Shown here one piece after another: positions 16,752-25,464 of a stretch of DNA of 64,000 nt. How positions within the stretch are numbered: position 1 is the stretch's first letter; each line of letters begins with the position of its first letter. Location: contig VHDH01000007.1 of NCBI GenBank assembly GCA_016871445.1, forward strand, positions 1 through 64,000, in the 5' to 3' direction. The position numbers and the translations under genes were made by a program. The stretch comes from Verrucomicrobiota bacterium. GTDB taxonomy: Bacteria > Verrucomicrobiota > Verrucomicrobiia > Limisphaerales > SXTU01. Under the pieces are notes generated by a model, which saw only the letters and a program-made list of their open reading frames with translations, was not told the DNA's origin and ran no database searches.

Positions 16752-17657
16752 TTACTTGCGCGGCCGTTGCAGCAACATCCCTAGCCCTATCACGCCGCCC
16801 AACAGGCCGGCGTGCTCCCAGCCAAATGCTCCGCCACCCGTGTAACCGGGCGAACGCACGATGCGCGCTGTCTCAGGCCGCTCCTTGAGCCGCTGTTGGA
16901 AGGCGGCCAGTTCCAGTTGTAGGTTTGCCACCATGTTAGTGGAGGCCGCCGCAAAACCTACTTCGCTCTTCACCCGCAGCCGCTCGTCCTTACGAACGGG
17001 AGTGGCTACGCCCTGTGACTGGCTCGTCCCCGGCGCGCGGAAAAGCAACTGGCGGCTCGTGATGTCGAACACCGCCGCGTCCACCATCGTGTGCGTGCGG
17101 TTCGCTTCAGCAGGAATTACGTAAGCTCCTACAATAGTCCAATAGAGCAGTGAGAACTCCGTGCTGTCCGAAGTTTGCAACTGGTCAAAGGACAGCAGCG
17201 CAATCACATCCACGCCGAGCAGGGCCTTAAGTTGGTCGAGATTTTCAAACCCACCACCCGGCGTCAGGTAGGCCGTCGGGATAATCTCAATGGACTTGAT
17301 GAACGGGTATTTTTGGAAGTGCGGGATGACGGCCTCGGCCAACTCCTTCCGTCGCGCCTCGGTGAGGGCCGAGTCCTGCGTGCGATGCTGGTCTGGGCTG
17401 CCCGTGGACTCCGGCACCCACGCGATGCCGACCTTGAGGGGCAGCGTGAGCGTAGGCACGGTGGGCTTGGTGGGCTGGGTGTGGTTGCCGCGCGGGTAGA
17501 GGTAGTCCACTAGGCTGGAGTTACTCCGCTTGCGGGTGTTGCGGTGGTCGAGCGCGCGGCAGCCAGCGGCCAGAAGCACGACAACCGCCAGCAGCGCGAC
17601 CAGCGGCAGGTGGAGACGGAAAGACGAGGAAAGGCGAGACGGGCGAGTTGTTTTCAT
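16752..17657 (-). CDS. Rhombotarget-type lipoprotein with C-terminal GG tail
   Basis: A 301-residue protein. The N-terminus is a lipoprotein signal (LPLVALLAVVVLLAAGC, lipobox Cys near residue 33). The central part has phrases such as LKVGIAWVPES, RRKELAEAVIPHFQKYPFI and VDVIALLSFDQLQ. The C-terminus carries GYTGGGAFGWEHAGLLGG followed by a hydrophobic stretch and QRPRK, that is, a Gly-rich cleavage motif, membrane helix and basic end. This fits the rhombotarget lipoprotein family, which is regularly encoded next to a rhombosortase, as here. The protein would be lipidated and then processed at its C-terminus. What it does afterwards is unknown. Confidence 0.8.
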   Translation of the reverse strand: MKTTRPSRLSSSFRLHLPLVALLAVVVLLAAGCRALDHRNTRKRSNSSLVDYLYPRGNHTQPTKPTVPTLTLPLKVGIAWVPESTGSPDQHRTQDSALTEARRKELAEAVIPHFQKYPFIKSIEIIPTAYLTPGGGFENLDQLKALLGVDVIALLSFDQLQTSDSTEFSLLYWTIVGAYVIPAEANRTHTMVDAAVFDITSRQLLFRAPGTSQSQGVATPVRKDERLRVKSEVGFAAASTNMVANLQLELAAFQQRLKERPETARIVRSPGYTGGGAFGWEHAGLLGGVIGLGMLLQRPRK

Positions 17658-17839
17658 GTCGCAAGCATGAACTTCCCCGCGCCCCGGGCGCCAATCGAAT
17701 TTTCTGTGGCGACTGTTGAGCTAAGTGATTGTGGTCACCTAAACTCGGGGTGCGCGCCCCGTAATTCCGACAGATAGTTGACCCTACTGCTGAGGCAAGC
17801 TTTGTGAAGAGATCTGGCTGAAATAGCTAACCTGCTTGG

Positions 17840-19267
17840 CTAAACTAATACCTCTTTCACCACGTGCCCGTGCACGTCGGTGAGGCGGTAGTCTCGGCCA
17901 TCGAAGCGATAGGTGAGCTTCTCATGGTCGAGGCCGAGCTGGTGGAGGATGGTCGCGTGCAGGTCGTGCATGTGGACTTTGTTTTCCACGGCCAGATGGC
18001 CGAACTCATCCGTCGCGCCAAAGCTGAAGCCGGGCTTGAAGCCGCCGCCCGCGAGCCAGACGGTGAAGCCGCCGGCGTTGTGGTCACGGCCGGTGCCGTT
18101 CTTTTCCGCGTAGGGGGTGCGGCCAAATTCGCCGCCCCACCAGACGATGGTGTCGTCGAGCAGGCCGCGGGCTTTCAAATCTTGCAGGAGGCCGGCGATG
18201 GGTTTGTCCACGGCCAGCGCGTGGTCCTTGTGCTTGGGCATGTTCGAGTGCTGGTCCCAAGCGGGGTTGGCCGTGTTATCGCCGTAGGTGACTTGGATGT
18301 AGCGCACGCCGGACTCCACGAGGCGGCGGGCCATGAGGCATTGGCGGCCGAAGTTGTCGGTCTTGCTGTCGCCGATCCCGTAGAGCTTCTTCGTCGCCTC
18401 GGTTTCCTTGTTGAGGTCGAGCGTGTCGGGCGCGTTGTTCTGCATGCGCCAGGCGAGTTCGTAGCTGGCGATGACGGCTTCGAGTTCAGCGTCACCGGGA
18501 GATTTCTTGAGCTGCTCGGCGTTGAGTTCCTGGAGGAAGTCGAAGTGACGACGCTGCTCGCCAAGGGAAAGTTTCGGGTTAGTAAGGTTGCGAATGGTGG
18601 CCTCCATGATGGGCGTGCCGGCCTTGCCGATGCCGGTGCCTTGGAAGACGGGCGGGAGGAAGGCATTGCCGTAGTTGCGTGGGCCGCCGTTGCCGGCGCT
18701 GGGGCTGAGGCTGACGAAGGCGGGGAGGTTCTCGTTCTCCGCGCCGAGGCCGTAGCTAATCCACGAGCCCATGCTGGGGCGAATGAATTGCGTCGCGCCG
18801 CAGTGCAGGAAAAGCGTGGCTGGCCCGTGCGCGATGCCCTCGGTGTGCATCGAGTGGATGAACGTGAGGTCGTCCATGTGCTGACACATCTCGGGGAAAA
18901 GCTCGCTGCCCCAGTGGCCGGTCTGGCCGTGGCGGGCGTGCTTCCACAGGGACTTCATCACGCGTTGGTTGGATTCCTCGCGCTTGCCGGAATTGGCAAT
19001 CTTGCGGGCGTCGTTGAAGCCCATGAGCTGGCCGTCGCGCTCGTCGAGGAGCGGCTTGTGGTCGAAGGAATCCACGTGGCTGACGCCGCCCTGCATGAAG
19101 AGGAAGATGACGCTCTTGGCGCGCGGTGTGTGGTGCGGTTGGCGCGGCGCGAGGGGGTTCGCGGCGGCCTGCGCGCGCTGGGCGGTCATGCCCGCGAAGG
19201 CGAGCGAGCCGAAGCCGCAGGCGAGGGATTGCAGCGCGTGGCGGCGGGTGAGGAACGGCGCGTTCAT
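17840..19267 (-). CDS. DUF1501 exported protein (sulfatase-like fold)
   Basis: A 475-residue protein from the ATG at 19267, which puts a Tat-like signal (TRRHALQSLACGFGSLAFAG, AQA cleavage) at the N-terminus; the open frame to 19555 is low-complexity read-through. DUF1501 marks are AKSVIFLFMQGGVSHVDSFD near residue 50, TLFLHCGATQFIRPSMGSW, and WWGGEFGRTPYAEKNGTGRDH near the C-terminus. The fold is related to alkaline phosphatase/sulfatase. DUF1501 genes are nearly always paired with PSD1 genes in Planctomycetes and Verrucomicrobia, as here (38 bp downstream of the PSD1 stop). The biochemical function is not established. Confidence 0.9.
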   Translation of the reverse strand: MNAPFLTRRHALQSLACGFGSLAFAGMTAQRAQAAANPLAPRQPHHTPRAKSVIFLFMQGGVSHVDSFDHKPLLDERDGQLMGFNDARKIANSGKREESNQRVMKSLWKHARHGQTGHWGSELFPEMCQHMDDLTFIHSMHTEGIAHGPATLFLHCGATQFIRPSMGSWISYGLGAENENLPAFVSLSPSAGNGGPRNYGNAFLPPVFQGTGIGKAGTPIMEATIRNLTNPKLSLGEQRRHFDFLQELNAEQLKKSPGDAELEAVIASYELAWRMQNNAPDTLDLNKETEATKKLYGIGDSKTDNFGRQCLMARRLVESGVRYIQVTYGDNTANPAWDQHSNMPKHKDHALAVDKPIAGLLQDLKARGLLDDTIVWWGGEFGRTPYAEKNGTGRDHNAGGFTVWLAGGGFKPGFSFGATDEFGHLAVENKVHMHDLHATILHQLGLDHEKLTYRFDGRDYRLTDVHGHVVKEVLV

Positions 19268-19305
19268 TTCAATGTAGCTTTGACGGAGCTTACCAGCGGT
19301 GACGT

Positions 19306-22188
19306 CTAGTTCAAGTAACGGAAATCCACCGAAGCGAAAAGTGCCTGATAAAAGTGCGCCCAAGCTTCTGTGCGTTTCGCGGCTTCGTTGGCGGCGGATT
19401 CGGCGGGGAGATACTTCAGCGCGAGCGTCACTTCGCCGTCGGTGGGGGAACGGCCGAGAATGAGGCGGTAGGCGCGGGCTACGCGCAGACGGTCGTCGCT
19501 GTGTTTTTCGGCCAGCAGCTTCTTCGCGGCGGCTTGCGACTGCTCCATCACCCAAGGGTGGTTCATCATGAAGAGTGCTTGCGGCGCGACCGTGCTGTCG
19601 CTGCGTTTGCCGACGACGAGGCTGGGGTCGGCGAAGTCGAACGCCTCGAAGAGTTCGGGTAACGAGTTCCGCAGCACGGGCGAGTAAACGCTGCGACGCG
19701 TGTCGGTGTGTTTGTAGCCGTAGTCGGCACTGGTGCCGGCCTTGATGACCGGGCCGCCGTGCGCGAGGTTGAGCTGGCCGCTGACGTGCAGGACGGTGTC
19801 ACGGATGGACTCGGCGTCGAGCTTCCGGCGGTTCGCGCGCCAGAGGAGCTTGTTCTCAGGGTCGGCAGCCTGAGCAGTGGTGAGTTGCGGATTGCCGGAC
19901 CCAACTGAACTCTGCTGATACGCGCGGCTCATGGCCAATTCGCGCACCAGCTTCTTTACCGACCAGCCTTCCTCCATAAAACGCAGGGCTAGATAATCGA
20001 GCAACTCCGGGTGCGTGGGCGCGTCGCCGGTGGTGCCGAAGTTGTCTGGGCTGCGCACGAGGCCAGCGCCAAAGAGCCAGGTCCATGCACGGTTCACGAA
20101 GACACGCGCGGTGAGCGGATTTTCGGGGCTTGCGAGCCAGTCACCGAGTTCGCGGCGACCACTTTCCTTATCGGAAATCTTGGGCGTAGGCGTGTAGCTG
20201 GCGACTTGCAGGAAGCCGCGTGGCACTTTCGCGCCGAGGTTTTGCACGCTGCCGCGCACATGGATTTGCGTGTCACCTGGGTTCTCTTCCTTCACAGACA
20301 TGAACATTGGGCGCTTGGAGCCAGCGGCCTCGAGCTTCTTCAACTCCGCCTCCAGCTTCTTTACGTTCTCTTCCGCGTCGGCTTTCGCCGGCTTGGCGGA
20401 ATCCGCCGTGGTCCCGGCCACCACTGCGGGTGCAGGTGTGCTATCCAAGGGGATGAACTGCACGGCATCGGCGGTGACGTGGCCCTTGGTGCCTTCGTTC
20501 ACCACGAGCACGAAGCCCACACCGTTCTGCTCGAAGCGAAATTGCCCGAGTGATACGAAGCGCCCCTCGATGGGCGGGTCTGCTCGCTGGTCCACGCGGA
20601 TGGTCTTCTCGCCGTCCGCGCTGAAGATGGTCACGGGAGCGTTGTCCGCGCGCGACGGACCGGGGCTGTAAGCGAGGCGCACTTCGTATTTTCCGGCCTT
20701 GATTCCCTCGGGCTGGAACGTCAGCGACTTCGCGCCTTTGCCGTCGTTTTCATCGTGCAGATAGCCGTCGCCGATGAAGGTCTTGGTGGAGGTGGATTCT
20801 TTCCATAGTCCAACCTTCTTGGCCTGCGAATCGTCCACCACGATGCCCAGCAGTGCCGAGGCGGCGAGCGCGCCATTCGACTTTGTGGCCTTCTTCGCGA
20901 CCGCGACGTTGGCCGACTCCTTGGCCGATTTGATTTTCGCCTGCAACTGCGCAACCGCTTTGTCGTGCGCGGCGAACTCCTTGTCCTCACCCGCGGGCAA
21001 CGGCAGCGGGAACTCCAGCCACTTGCTCACGTTCGAGTGCTCCAGCGTGCGGCTGCTCTTGAGGATGCCGGCCAGTGCGTAGTAATCACGCGTGGGAATG
21101 GGGTCGAACTTGTGGTCGTGGCAGCGCGCGCAACCGATGGTCTGTCCGAGGAAGGCCTTGCCGAGGGTGTCGAGTTGTTCGTCCACCACGTCCATGTCGA
21201 GCTGCTTCTTCTGCTGCTCCTCGAGGTTCGTGTTGCCGAGCGTAAGGAAGGTCGTGGCCACGAGCTGCTGCTGGCGCTGCGCCACATTCTGGTGCGGCAG
21301 CAAATCACCTGCGACCTGTTCGCGCAGGAAACGGTCGTAAGGTTTGTCGGTGTTGAAGCTGGTGATGACGTAGTCGCGATAGCGCCAAGCCTCCTTCATC
21401 ACGAAGCCGCGCAATGTGAGCGACTCCGCGTAGCGCACCACATCCAGCCAGTGGCGGCCCCAGCGCTCGCCGAAGTGCGGGGAGGCAAGGAGTTGGTCAA
21501 CTAGTTGCTGGATGCTGGATGCGGGTTGCTGGGCGTAAGCTTTCGTGAACGCATCAATCTGCTCTGGGGCCGGCGGCAGCCCGGTGAGGTCGAAGTAAAT
21601 CCGGCGCACCAGCGTGACCGGGTCAGCGTCAGCGGCGGGCCGAAGATTCTTTTCCTCCAGCTTGGCGAGGATAAAGCGGTCTACGTCGTTGCGCGCCCAG
21701 GCCGCGTCCTTCACGGCGGGCGCAGAAGACTTCTTGGGCAACTGATAGGCCCAGTGTTTCCGACCTTCGGCGATGCTGATTTCCCTCTTCGCGGCCACCG
21801 CCCCACCGACGCGCGGGTCGGGCGCGCCGAGTTTCACCCACTGCTCGAAGTCGGCAATCTGTGCGTCCGAGAGCTTCCGCTTCGGCGGCATCTGGAATTC
21901 CTTGTCCTTGTAGCGCACCGCCTTGATGAGCAGCGAGGCCTCGGGATCACCCGGCACGAGCGTCATGCCGGAGTCGCCGCCTTTCATCCAGCCTTCGCGA
22001 GAGTCGAGGGCTAGCCCACCTTTTAGTTTCTTGCCAATGGCATGACATTCGTAGCAATGCTCGGCCAGCAGCGGGCGAATCTTTTTTTCAAAAAACTCGA
22101 CTCCCGTTTCCGCAGCTGGGACGGCCCAGGCCGGCAGGCACATAAGGGCCACCACAAGCGGGTTGATGCGGGTCGGAAGCCGGTTCAT
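19306..22188 (-). CDS. PSD1 and planctomycete cytochrome c domain protein with an internal golvesin-like domain
   Basis: A 960-residue secreted protein (signal peptide ending AVPAAE). In order: a planctomycete-type cytochrome c domain with heme motif CYECH near residue 45; DUF1549 (FILAKLEEKNLRPAADADPV, FDLTGLPPAPEQIDAF, around 170-390); a coiled segment; a beta domain near 470-570 (GYLHDENDGKGAKSLTFQP, FVSLGQFRF, ADAVQFIPL) that matches the golvesin/xanthan lyase C-terminal-like module; a second coil; and DUF1553 (RVFVNRAWTWLFGAGLVRSP, HPELLDYLALRF, LWRANRRKLDAESIRD) to the end. A CARCHDHKFDP motif inside DUF1549 could be a second heme or metal site. Likely a periplasmic redox partner of the DUF1501 protein (inference). 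Confidence 0.9.
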   Translation of the reverse strand: MNRLPTRINPLVVALMCLPAWAVPAAETGVEFFEKKIRPLLAEHCYECHAIGKKLKGGLALDSREGWMKGGDSGMTLVPGDPEASLLIKAVRYKDKEFQMPPKRKLSDAQIADFEQWVKLGAPDPRVGGAVAAKREISIAEGRKHWAYQLPKKSSAPAVKDAAWARNDVDRFILAKLEEKNLRPAADADPVTLVRRIYFDLTGLPPAPEQIDAFTKAYAQQPASSIQQLVDQLLASPHFGERWGRHWLDVVRYAESLTLRGFVMKEAWRYRDYVITSFNTDKPYDRFLREQVAGDLLPHQNVAQRQQQLVATTFLTLGNTNLEEQQKKQLDMDVVDEQLDTLGKAFLGQTIGCARCHDHKFDPIPTRDYYALAGILKSSRTLEHSNVSKWLEFPLPLPAGEDKEFAAHDKAVAQLQAKIKSAKESANVAVAKKATKSNGALAASALLGIVVDDSQAKKVGLWKESTSTKTFIGDGYLHDENDGKGAKSLTFQPEGIKAGKYEVRLAYSPGPSRADNAPVTIFSADGEKTIRVDQRADPPIEGRFVSLGQFRFEQNGVGFVLVVNEGTKGHVTADAVQFIPLDSTPAPAVVAGTTADSAKPAKADAEENVKKLEAELKKLEAAGSKRPMFMSVKEENPGDTQIHVRGSVQNLGAKVPRGFLQVASYTPTPKISDKESGRRELGDWLASPENPLTARVFVNRAWTWLFGAGLVRSPDNFGTTGDAPTHPELLDYLALRFMEEGWSVKKLVRELAMSRAYQQSSVGSGNPQLTTAQAADPENKLLWRANRRKLDAESIRDTVLHVSGQLNLAHGGPVIKAGTSADYGYKHTDTRRSVYSPVLRNSLPELFEAFDFADPSLVVGKRSDSTVAPQALFMMNHPWVMEQSQAAAKKLLAEKHSDDRLRVARAYRLILGRSPTDGEVTLALKYLPAESAANEAAKRTEAWAHFYQALFASVDFRYLN

Positions 22189-22326
22189 TTATGGCAGCAA
22201 TTTTGACGACTCGGGTAGCGAGTGGCCTTCATATAAGAATACCCACGGAGAGCCGGTTAGCGAAGGAAAACTTTGACACTGTGGGGCCGTTGACTAGCCT
22301 CCCTGCGCACTTCAACCGCAACCATT

Positions 22327-23178
22327 ATGAGATTCGGCATCAACTCCTTCCTTTACACGTCTCCCTTCACCACTGACAGCGTGAAGCTGTTTCCAAAGTT
22401 CAAGAAATGGGGCTTCGACACCGTCGAGATTCCCGTCGAGGCGCCGGAGCACATTGACCCGGCGAAGGTGAAAGCCGCCGCCGACAGGACCGGCCTCGCT
22501 ATCGGCTCTATCTGCGCCTGCATGGGGCCGGGCCGCGACTTCCGCGGCACGCCTAAGGAGCAGGCCACCGGCATGGCCTATTGTAAGGCGCTTGTGGACC
22601 AAGCGGCCATCATGGGCTGCCCGCGCCTGATTGGTCCGATTTACTCCGTGGTGGGCAAGGCCGACGCCGTCGAGCCAAATGAGCAGAAGAAGGAGTTCGC
22701 CCTTGTGGTGAAGAACCTCAAGGTGCTCGCTGCGTATGCCGCCAAGAAGGGCGTTACCCTCTGCATCGAGCCACTTAACCGCTTCGAGACCGACTTCCTC
22801 AACACCACCGACAAGGGCCTCGCGCTCATCAAGGCCGTCGGTGCAAAGAACGTCGTCCTTCACCTCGACACGTTCCACATGAACATCGAGGAGAAGAACC
22901 AGGCCGCCGCCATCCTCAAGGCCGGTAAGACGCTAGGCCACTTCCACGCTTGCGGTAGCGACCGCGGCACGCCTGGTGGTGACCACATTGACTGGAAGCC
23001 CATCGTCGCCGCACTCAAGAAGATTGGGTATAAGGGCGACGTAGTCATCGAGAGCTTCACCACCGACGTGAAGGTCATCGCCCGTGCCGCCGCCATCTGG
23101 CGCAAGATCGAGCCCAAGCGCGACGACATCGCCGTGAAGGGCCTCGCGAACCTTAAACGCCTCTTCGGCAAGAAGTAA
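22327..23178 (+). CDS. D-tagatose/D-allulose 3-epimerase-like sugar epimerase
   Basis: A 283-residue TIM-barrel protein of the sugar phosphate isomerase/epimerase (xylose isomerase-like) superfamily. The ketose 3-epimerase metal site is visible: Glu in CIEPLNRFETDFLN near residue 143, Asp in LHLDTFHMNIEE near 176, His in FHACGSDRGTPG near 205 and Glu in DVVIESF near 240. These enzymes interconvert ketohexoses at C3. There is no signal peptide. It opens a plus-strand group with a PQQ-repeat protein and a FucU/RbsD mutarotase, consistent with catabolism of an unusual sugar (inference). Confidence 0.85.
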   Translation: MRFGINSFLYTSPFTTDSVKLFPKFKKWGFDTVEIPVEAPEHIDPAKVKAAADRTGLAIGSICACMGPGRDFRGTPKEQATGMAYCKALVDQAAIMGCPRLIGPIYSVVGKADAVEPNEQKKEFALVVKNLKVLAAYAAKKGVTLCIEPLNRFETDFLNTTDKGLALIKAVGAKNVVLHLDTFHMNIEEKNQAAAILKAGKTLGHFHACGSDRGTPGGDHIDWKPIVAALKKIGYKGDVVIESFTTDVKVIARAAAIWRKIEPKRDDIAVKGLANLKRLFGKK

Positions 23179-23294
23179 GCCGCGTCCAAAAAAGTCATTT
23201 GTGTCAACGCCGTCGGATTTGCCCGGCGGCGTTTGCATTTAGGCTGGTGTGCGCCGCCCCTTGACTCCGATGCGACCACGGGCAAGCTCTGCCC

Positions 23295-24506
23295 ATGCGC
23301 TACCCCGTCTTCCATATCGTTCTCCTTGCCTCGGTCACTCTGGGTCTTGCTGCCGACTGGCCGATGTTTCGGGGGCCAGATCTTAATGGTATATCGCGTG
23401 AATCGGGCTGGGCCTCCAGTTGGTCCGGTGAGGGGCCGAAGGTCGCGTGGCGGGCGAGGGTCGGGCTGGGCTTCTCCACCGTCGTCGTGGGCAGTGGCAA
23501 GCTGATCACCACAGGCCACGATGGTCGCGCGAAGGGACAGGACACGGTTTGGTGTCTCGATGCAGTGACGGGCAAGGAACTCTGGAAGCACAGCTACGAC
23601 GCGCCGCTGGGGAACAAATATTTCGAGGGCGGCACCACCGGCACGCCGACCATTGACGGAGACCGCGTTTTTCACTTGAGCCGGCGGGGTGACTTCTTCT
23701 GTCTGGAATTAGAGACAGGCAAAGTAGTCTACCAAAAGCAGCTTGTGACGGAACTTGGCGTAGAGGTGCCTGAGTGGGGTTTTTCTTCGTCGCCGCTCGT
23801 CGAGGGCAAGCTCGTCATCCTCAACGTCGGCTCCCACGGCACCGCGCTGGATAAGACCACGGGCAAGATCGTCTGGCAGAATGGCAAGGGCTCTGCTGCT
23901 TATGCTACAGCGGTCCCGTTCGACGTCGACGGCACGCGGTGCGTCGCGCTGCTCACGCACCGCGAGTGCGCCGCGGTGGAAATTGCCACTGGCAAGATGC
24001 GGTGGACGCGTAAATTTGTGTCCGCTTATAACACCAGCGCGTGCGCCCCGGTGGTGCATGACGGGGCATTGCTCCTCTCCGGTGAAGGCGCCCCCGCCGT
24101 GAAGCTGAACTTGCGCGATGGCGCCCCGGTCACGGGCTGGAAGACCGCCACCGCCACACAGTTCAACTCCGGGGTCGTGCTCGATGGCCACCTCTACACC
24201 TTCCATGGCCTTGGCGGAAAATCTGGTGGCGAGCTGCGCTGCCTGGACTGGTCGACCGGAACAACTAAGTGGGCGCAAACCGGCCTCGGTGTCGGGTCGC
24301 TCATGGCGGCCGATGGAAAACTGATTGTTTTAAGCGAGTCGGGAGAATTGCTCACCGCCGCCGCCAACCCACAAAAGTTTGATGCCCTTGCCCGCGCGCA
24401 GGTTGTTGGCAGAAAATGCTGGATCGTCCCCGTGCTCGCCGGTGGCCGCATCTACCTCCGCAACGTGCCGGGCGATCTCGTCTGTGTGGACGTTAGTGGA
24501 CGTTGA
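23295..24506 (+). CDS. Secreted PQQ-like beta-propeller repeat protein
   Basis: A 403-residue protein with an N-terminal signal (VFHIVLLASVTLGLAA). After the verrucomicrobial/planctomycete opening DWPMFRGPDLNGIS, PQQ-like blades recur: VWCLDAVTGKELWKHSYD, FFCLELETGKVVYQKQ, GTALDKTTGKIVWQNG, CAAVEIATGKMRWTRKF, LRCLDWSTGTTKWAQ. The repeats form a BamB-like propeller; PQQ binding itself is not implied. It lies between a sugar epimerase and a FucU-like gene. Its role could be scaffold or sugar dehydrogenase-like; the sequence does not say which. Confidence 0.85.
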   Translation: MRYPVFHIVLLASVTLGLAADWPMFRGPDLNGISRESGWASSWSGEGPKVAWRARVGLGFSTVVVGSGKLITTGHDGRAKGQDTVWCLDAVTGKELWKHSYDAPLGNKYFEGGTTGTPTIDGDRVFHLSRRGDFFCLELETGKVVYQKQLVTELGVEVPEWGFSSSPLVEGKLVILNVGSHGTALDKTTGKIVWQNGKGSAAYATAVPFDVDGTRCVALLTHRECAAVEIATGKMRWTRKFVSAYNTSACAPVVHDGALLLSGEGAPAVKLNLRDGAPVTGWKTATATQFNSGVVLDGHLYTFHGLGGKSGGELRCLDWSTGTTKWAQTGLGVGSLMAADGKLIVLSESGELLTAAANPQKFDALARAQVVGRKCWIVPVLAGGRIYLRNVPGDLVCVDVSGR

Positions 24507-24576
24507 GTGCGTCAACGGCTCGCCCGGATGTCGGTTTCTGCGTGCAGCCCAGGCCGGACGCAGTCATCCTTCCCCC

Positions 24577-25023
24577 ATGCTCAAGACACAATTGCTGCAT
24601 CCCGACATCCTTCGCGTATGCGCGCAGGCCGGGCATCACGCAAAAATTTTGATCGCCGATGGTAATTACCCGGCCTCAACAAAGAAGGGGCCAAACGCCG
24701 AACTGGTTTCTCTAAATCTCGCGCCCGGCTGTGTGACCGTGGCGCAGGCGCTACGCGCGGTATTGAGCGCGGTGCCCGTGGACTTCATGAACACGATGGG
24801 CATCCCGGCGGATGATGCCTATGCAAAGTTCGGCGAGCCGCCTGCGTGGGCGGAGTTCCGCGCCATCGCGAAAGAGGCCGGAGTGACCGGCGTCATTGAG
24901 CCGATTTCCAAGTGGGACTTCTACCAGCAAGTTGAGTCACCTGATCATGTGCTTACCATCCAGACCGGTGATCAGGCGTTGTGGGCGAACGTGCTGCTCA
25001 CGCTCGGCTGTCGGACGAATTGA
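24577..25023 (+). CDS. RbsD/FucU family sugar mutarotase
   Basis: A 148-residue protein from the ATG at 24577, chosen because homologues begin near LLHPDILRVCAQAGHH. The GHHAKILIADGNYP segment with a catalytic His, and the final VLTIQTGDQALWANVLLTLG, are diagnostic of the D-ribose pyranase/L-fucose mutarotase family, which speeds exchange of pyranose, furanose and anomeric forms of free sugars. Fucose and ribose members cannot be separated confidently here. Neighbouring epimerase and aldo/keto reductase genes support a sugar pathway. The upstream open frame to 24379 overlaps the PQQ-repeat gene and is not used. Confidence 0.85.
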   Translation: MLKTQLLHPDILRVCAQAGHHAKILIADGNYPASTKKGPNAELVSLNLAPGCVTVAQALRAVLSAVPVDFMNTMGIPADDAYAKFGEPPAWAEFRAIAKEAGVTGVIEPISKWDFYQQVESPDHVLTIQTGDQALWANVLLTLGCRTN

Positions 25024-25039
25024 TTGGGGCCTTGCACTG

Positions 25040-25441
25040 ATGAAAGCCCACCCCCGCATCGGCACCGTCGGTGAATACAAATTCACCGTCGCTCAGGAAC
25101 ACGTCATTGACTTTGCCACGGGCGGGATGCCGGCTGTCCTGAGCACTCCCCGGTTGATCGCGCTGGTAGAACGCACGGCCCGCGAATCGCTTTATCCATT
25201 TCTGGACGAGAACGAGCGCACGGTCGGCTCCGAAATCGAAATCCGCCACCTTGCGCCCACACCGCTGGGCCAGCCCGTGACCATCACCACGCGCGTCATT
25301 GGCACGGAGGCGCGCTCCGTGGACTTTCAGTTTGAGGTGCGCGACGTCCATGAGGTCATCGCGCGCGGCCTGCATAAGCGGGCCGTGATTTCCGTCCAGA
25401 GCTTTGCCAGACGCGTGGCGCGCAAGGCCACCTCCCGCTGA
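25040..25441 (+). CDS. Hotdog-fold thioesterase, FlK-like
   Basis: A 133-residue protein. The pattern YKFTVAQEHVIDF, the loop ATPRL-like STPRLIALVERTARE, the phrase VGSEIEIRHLAPTPLGQPV and the ending VIARGLHKRAVIS match the thioesterase family of fluoroacetyl-CoA thioesterase FlK, which hydrolyses short acyl-CoA thioesters. The Glu of the helix (VERTARE) and the His of RHLAPTPLG correspond to catalytic positions in that family (by family knowledge). Start at the ATG at 25040, 16 bp after the FucU-like gene. Physiological substrate unknown. Confidence 0.8.
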   Translation: MKAHPRIGTVGEYKFTVAQEHVIDFATGGMPAVLSTPRLIALVERTARESLYPFLDENERTVGSEIEIRHLAPTPLGQPVTITTRVIGTEARSVDFQFEVRDVHEVIARGLHKRAVISVQSFARRVARKATSR

Positions 25442-25464
25442 ACACTGATTTCGAACATTGCCCG

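Noticed and set aside
17864-19309. A 481-codon open frame on the plus strand opposite the DUF1501 gene
   Set aside because: It is a mirror of a G+C-rich coding sequence, is Val/Glu/Ala-rich without domain motifs, and the DUF1501 protein on the other strand is unmistakable.
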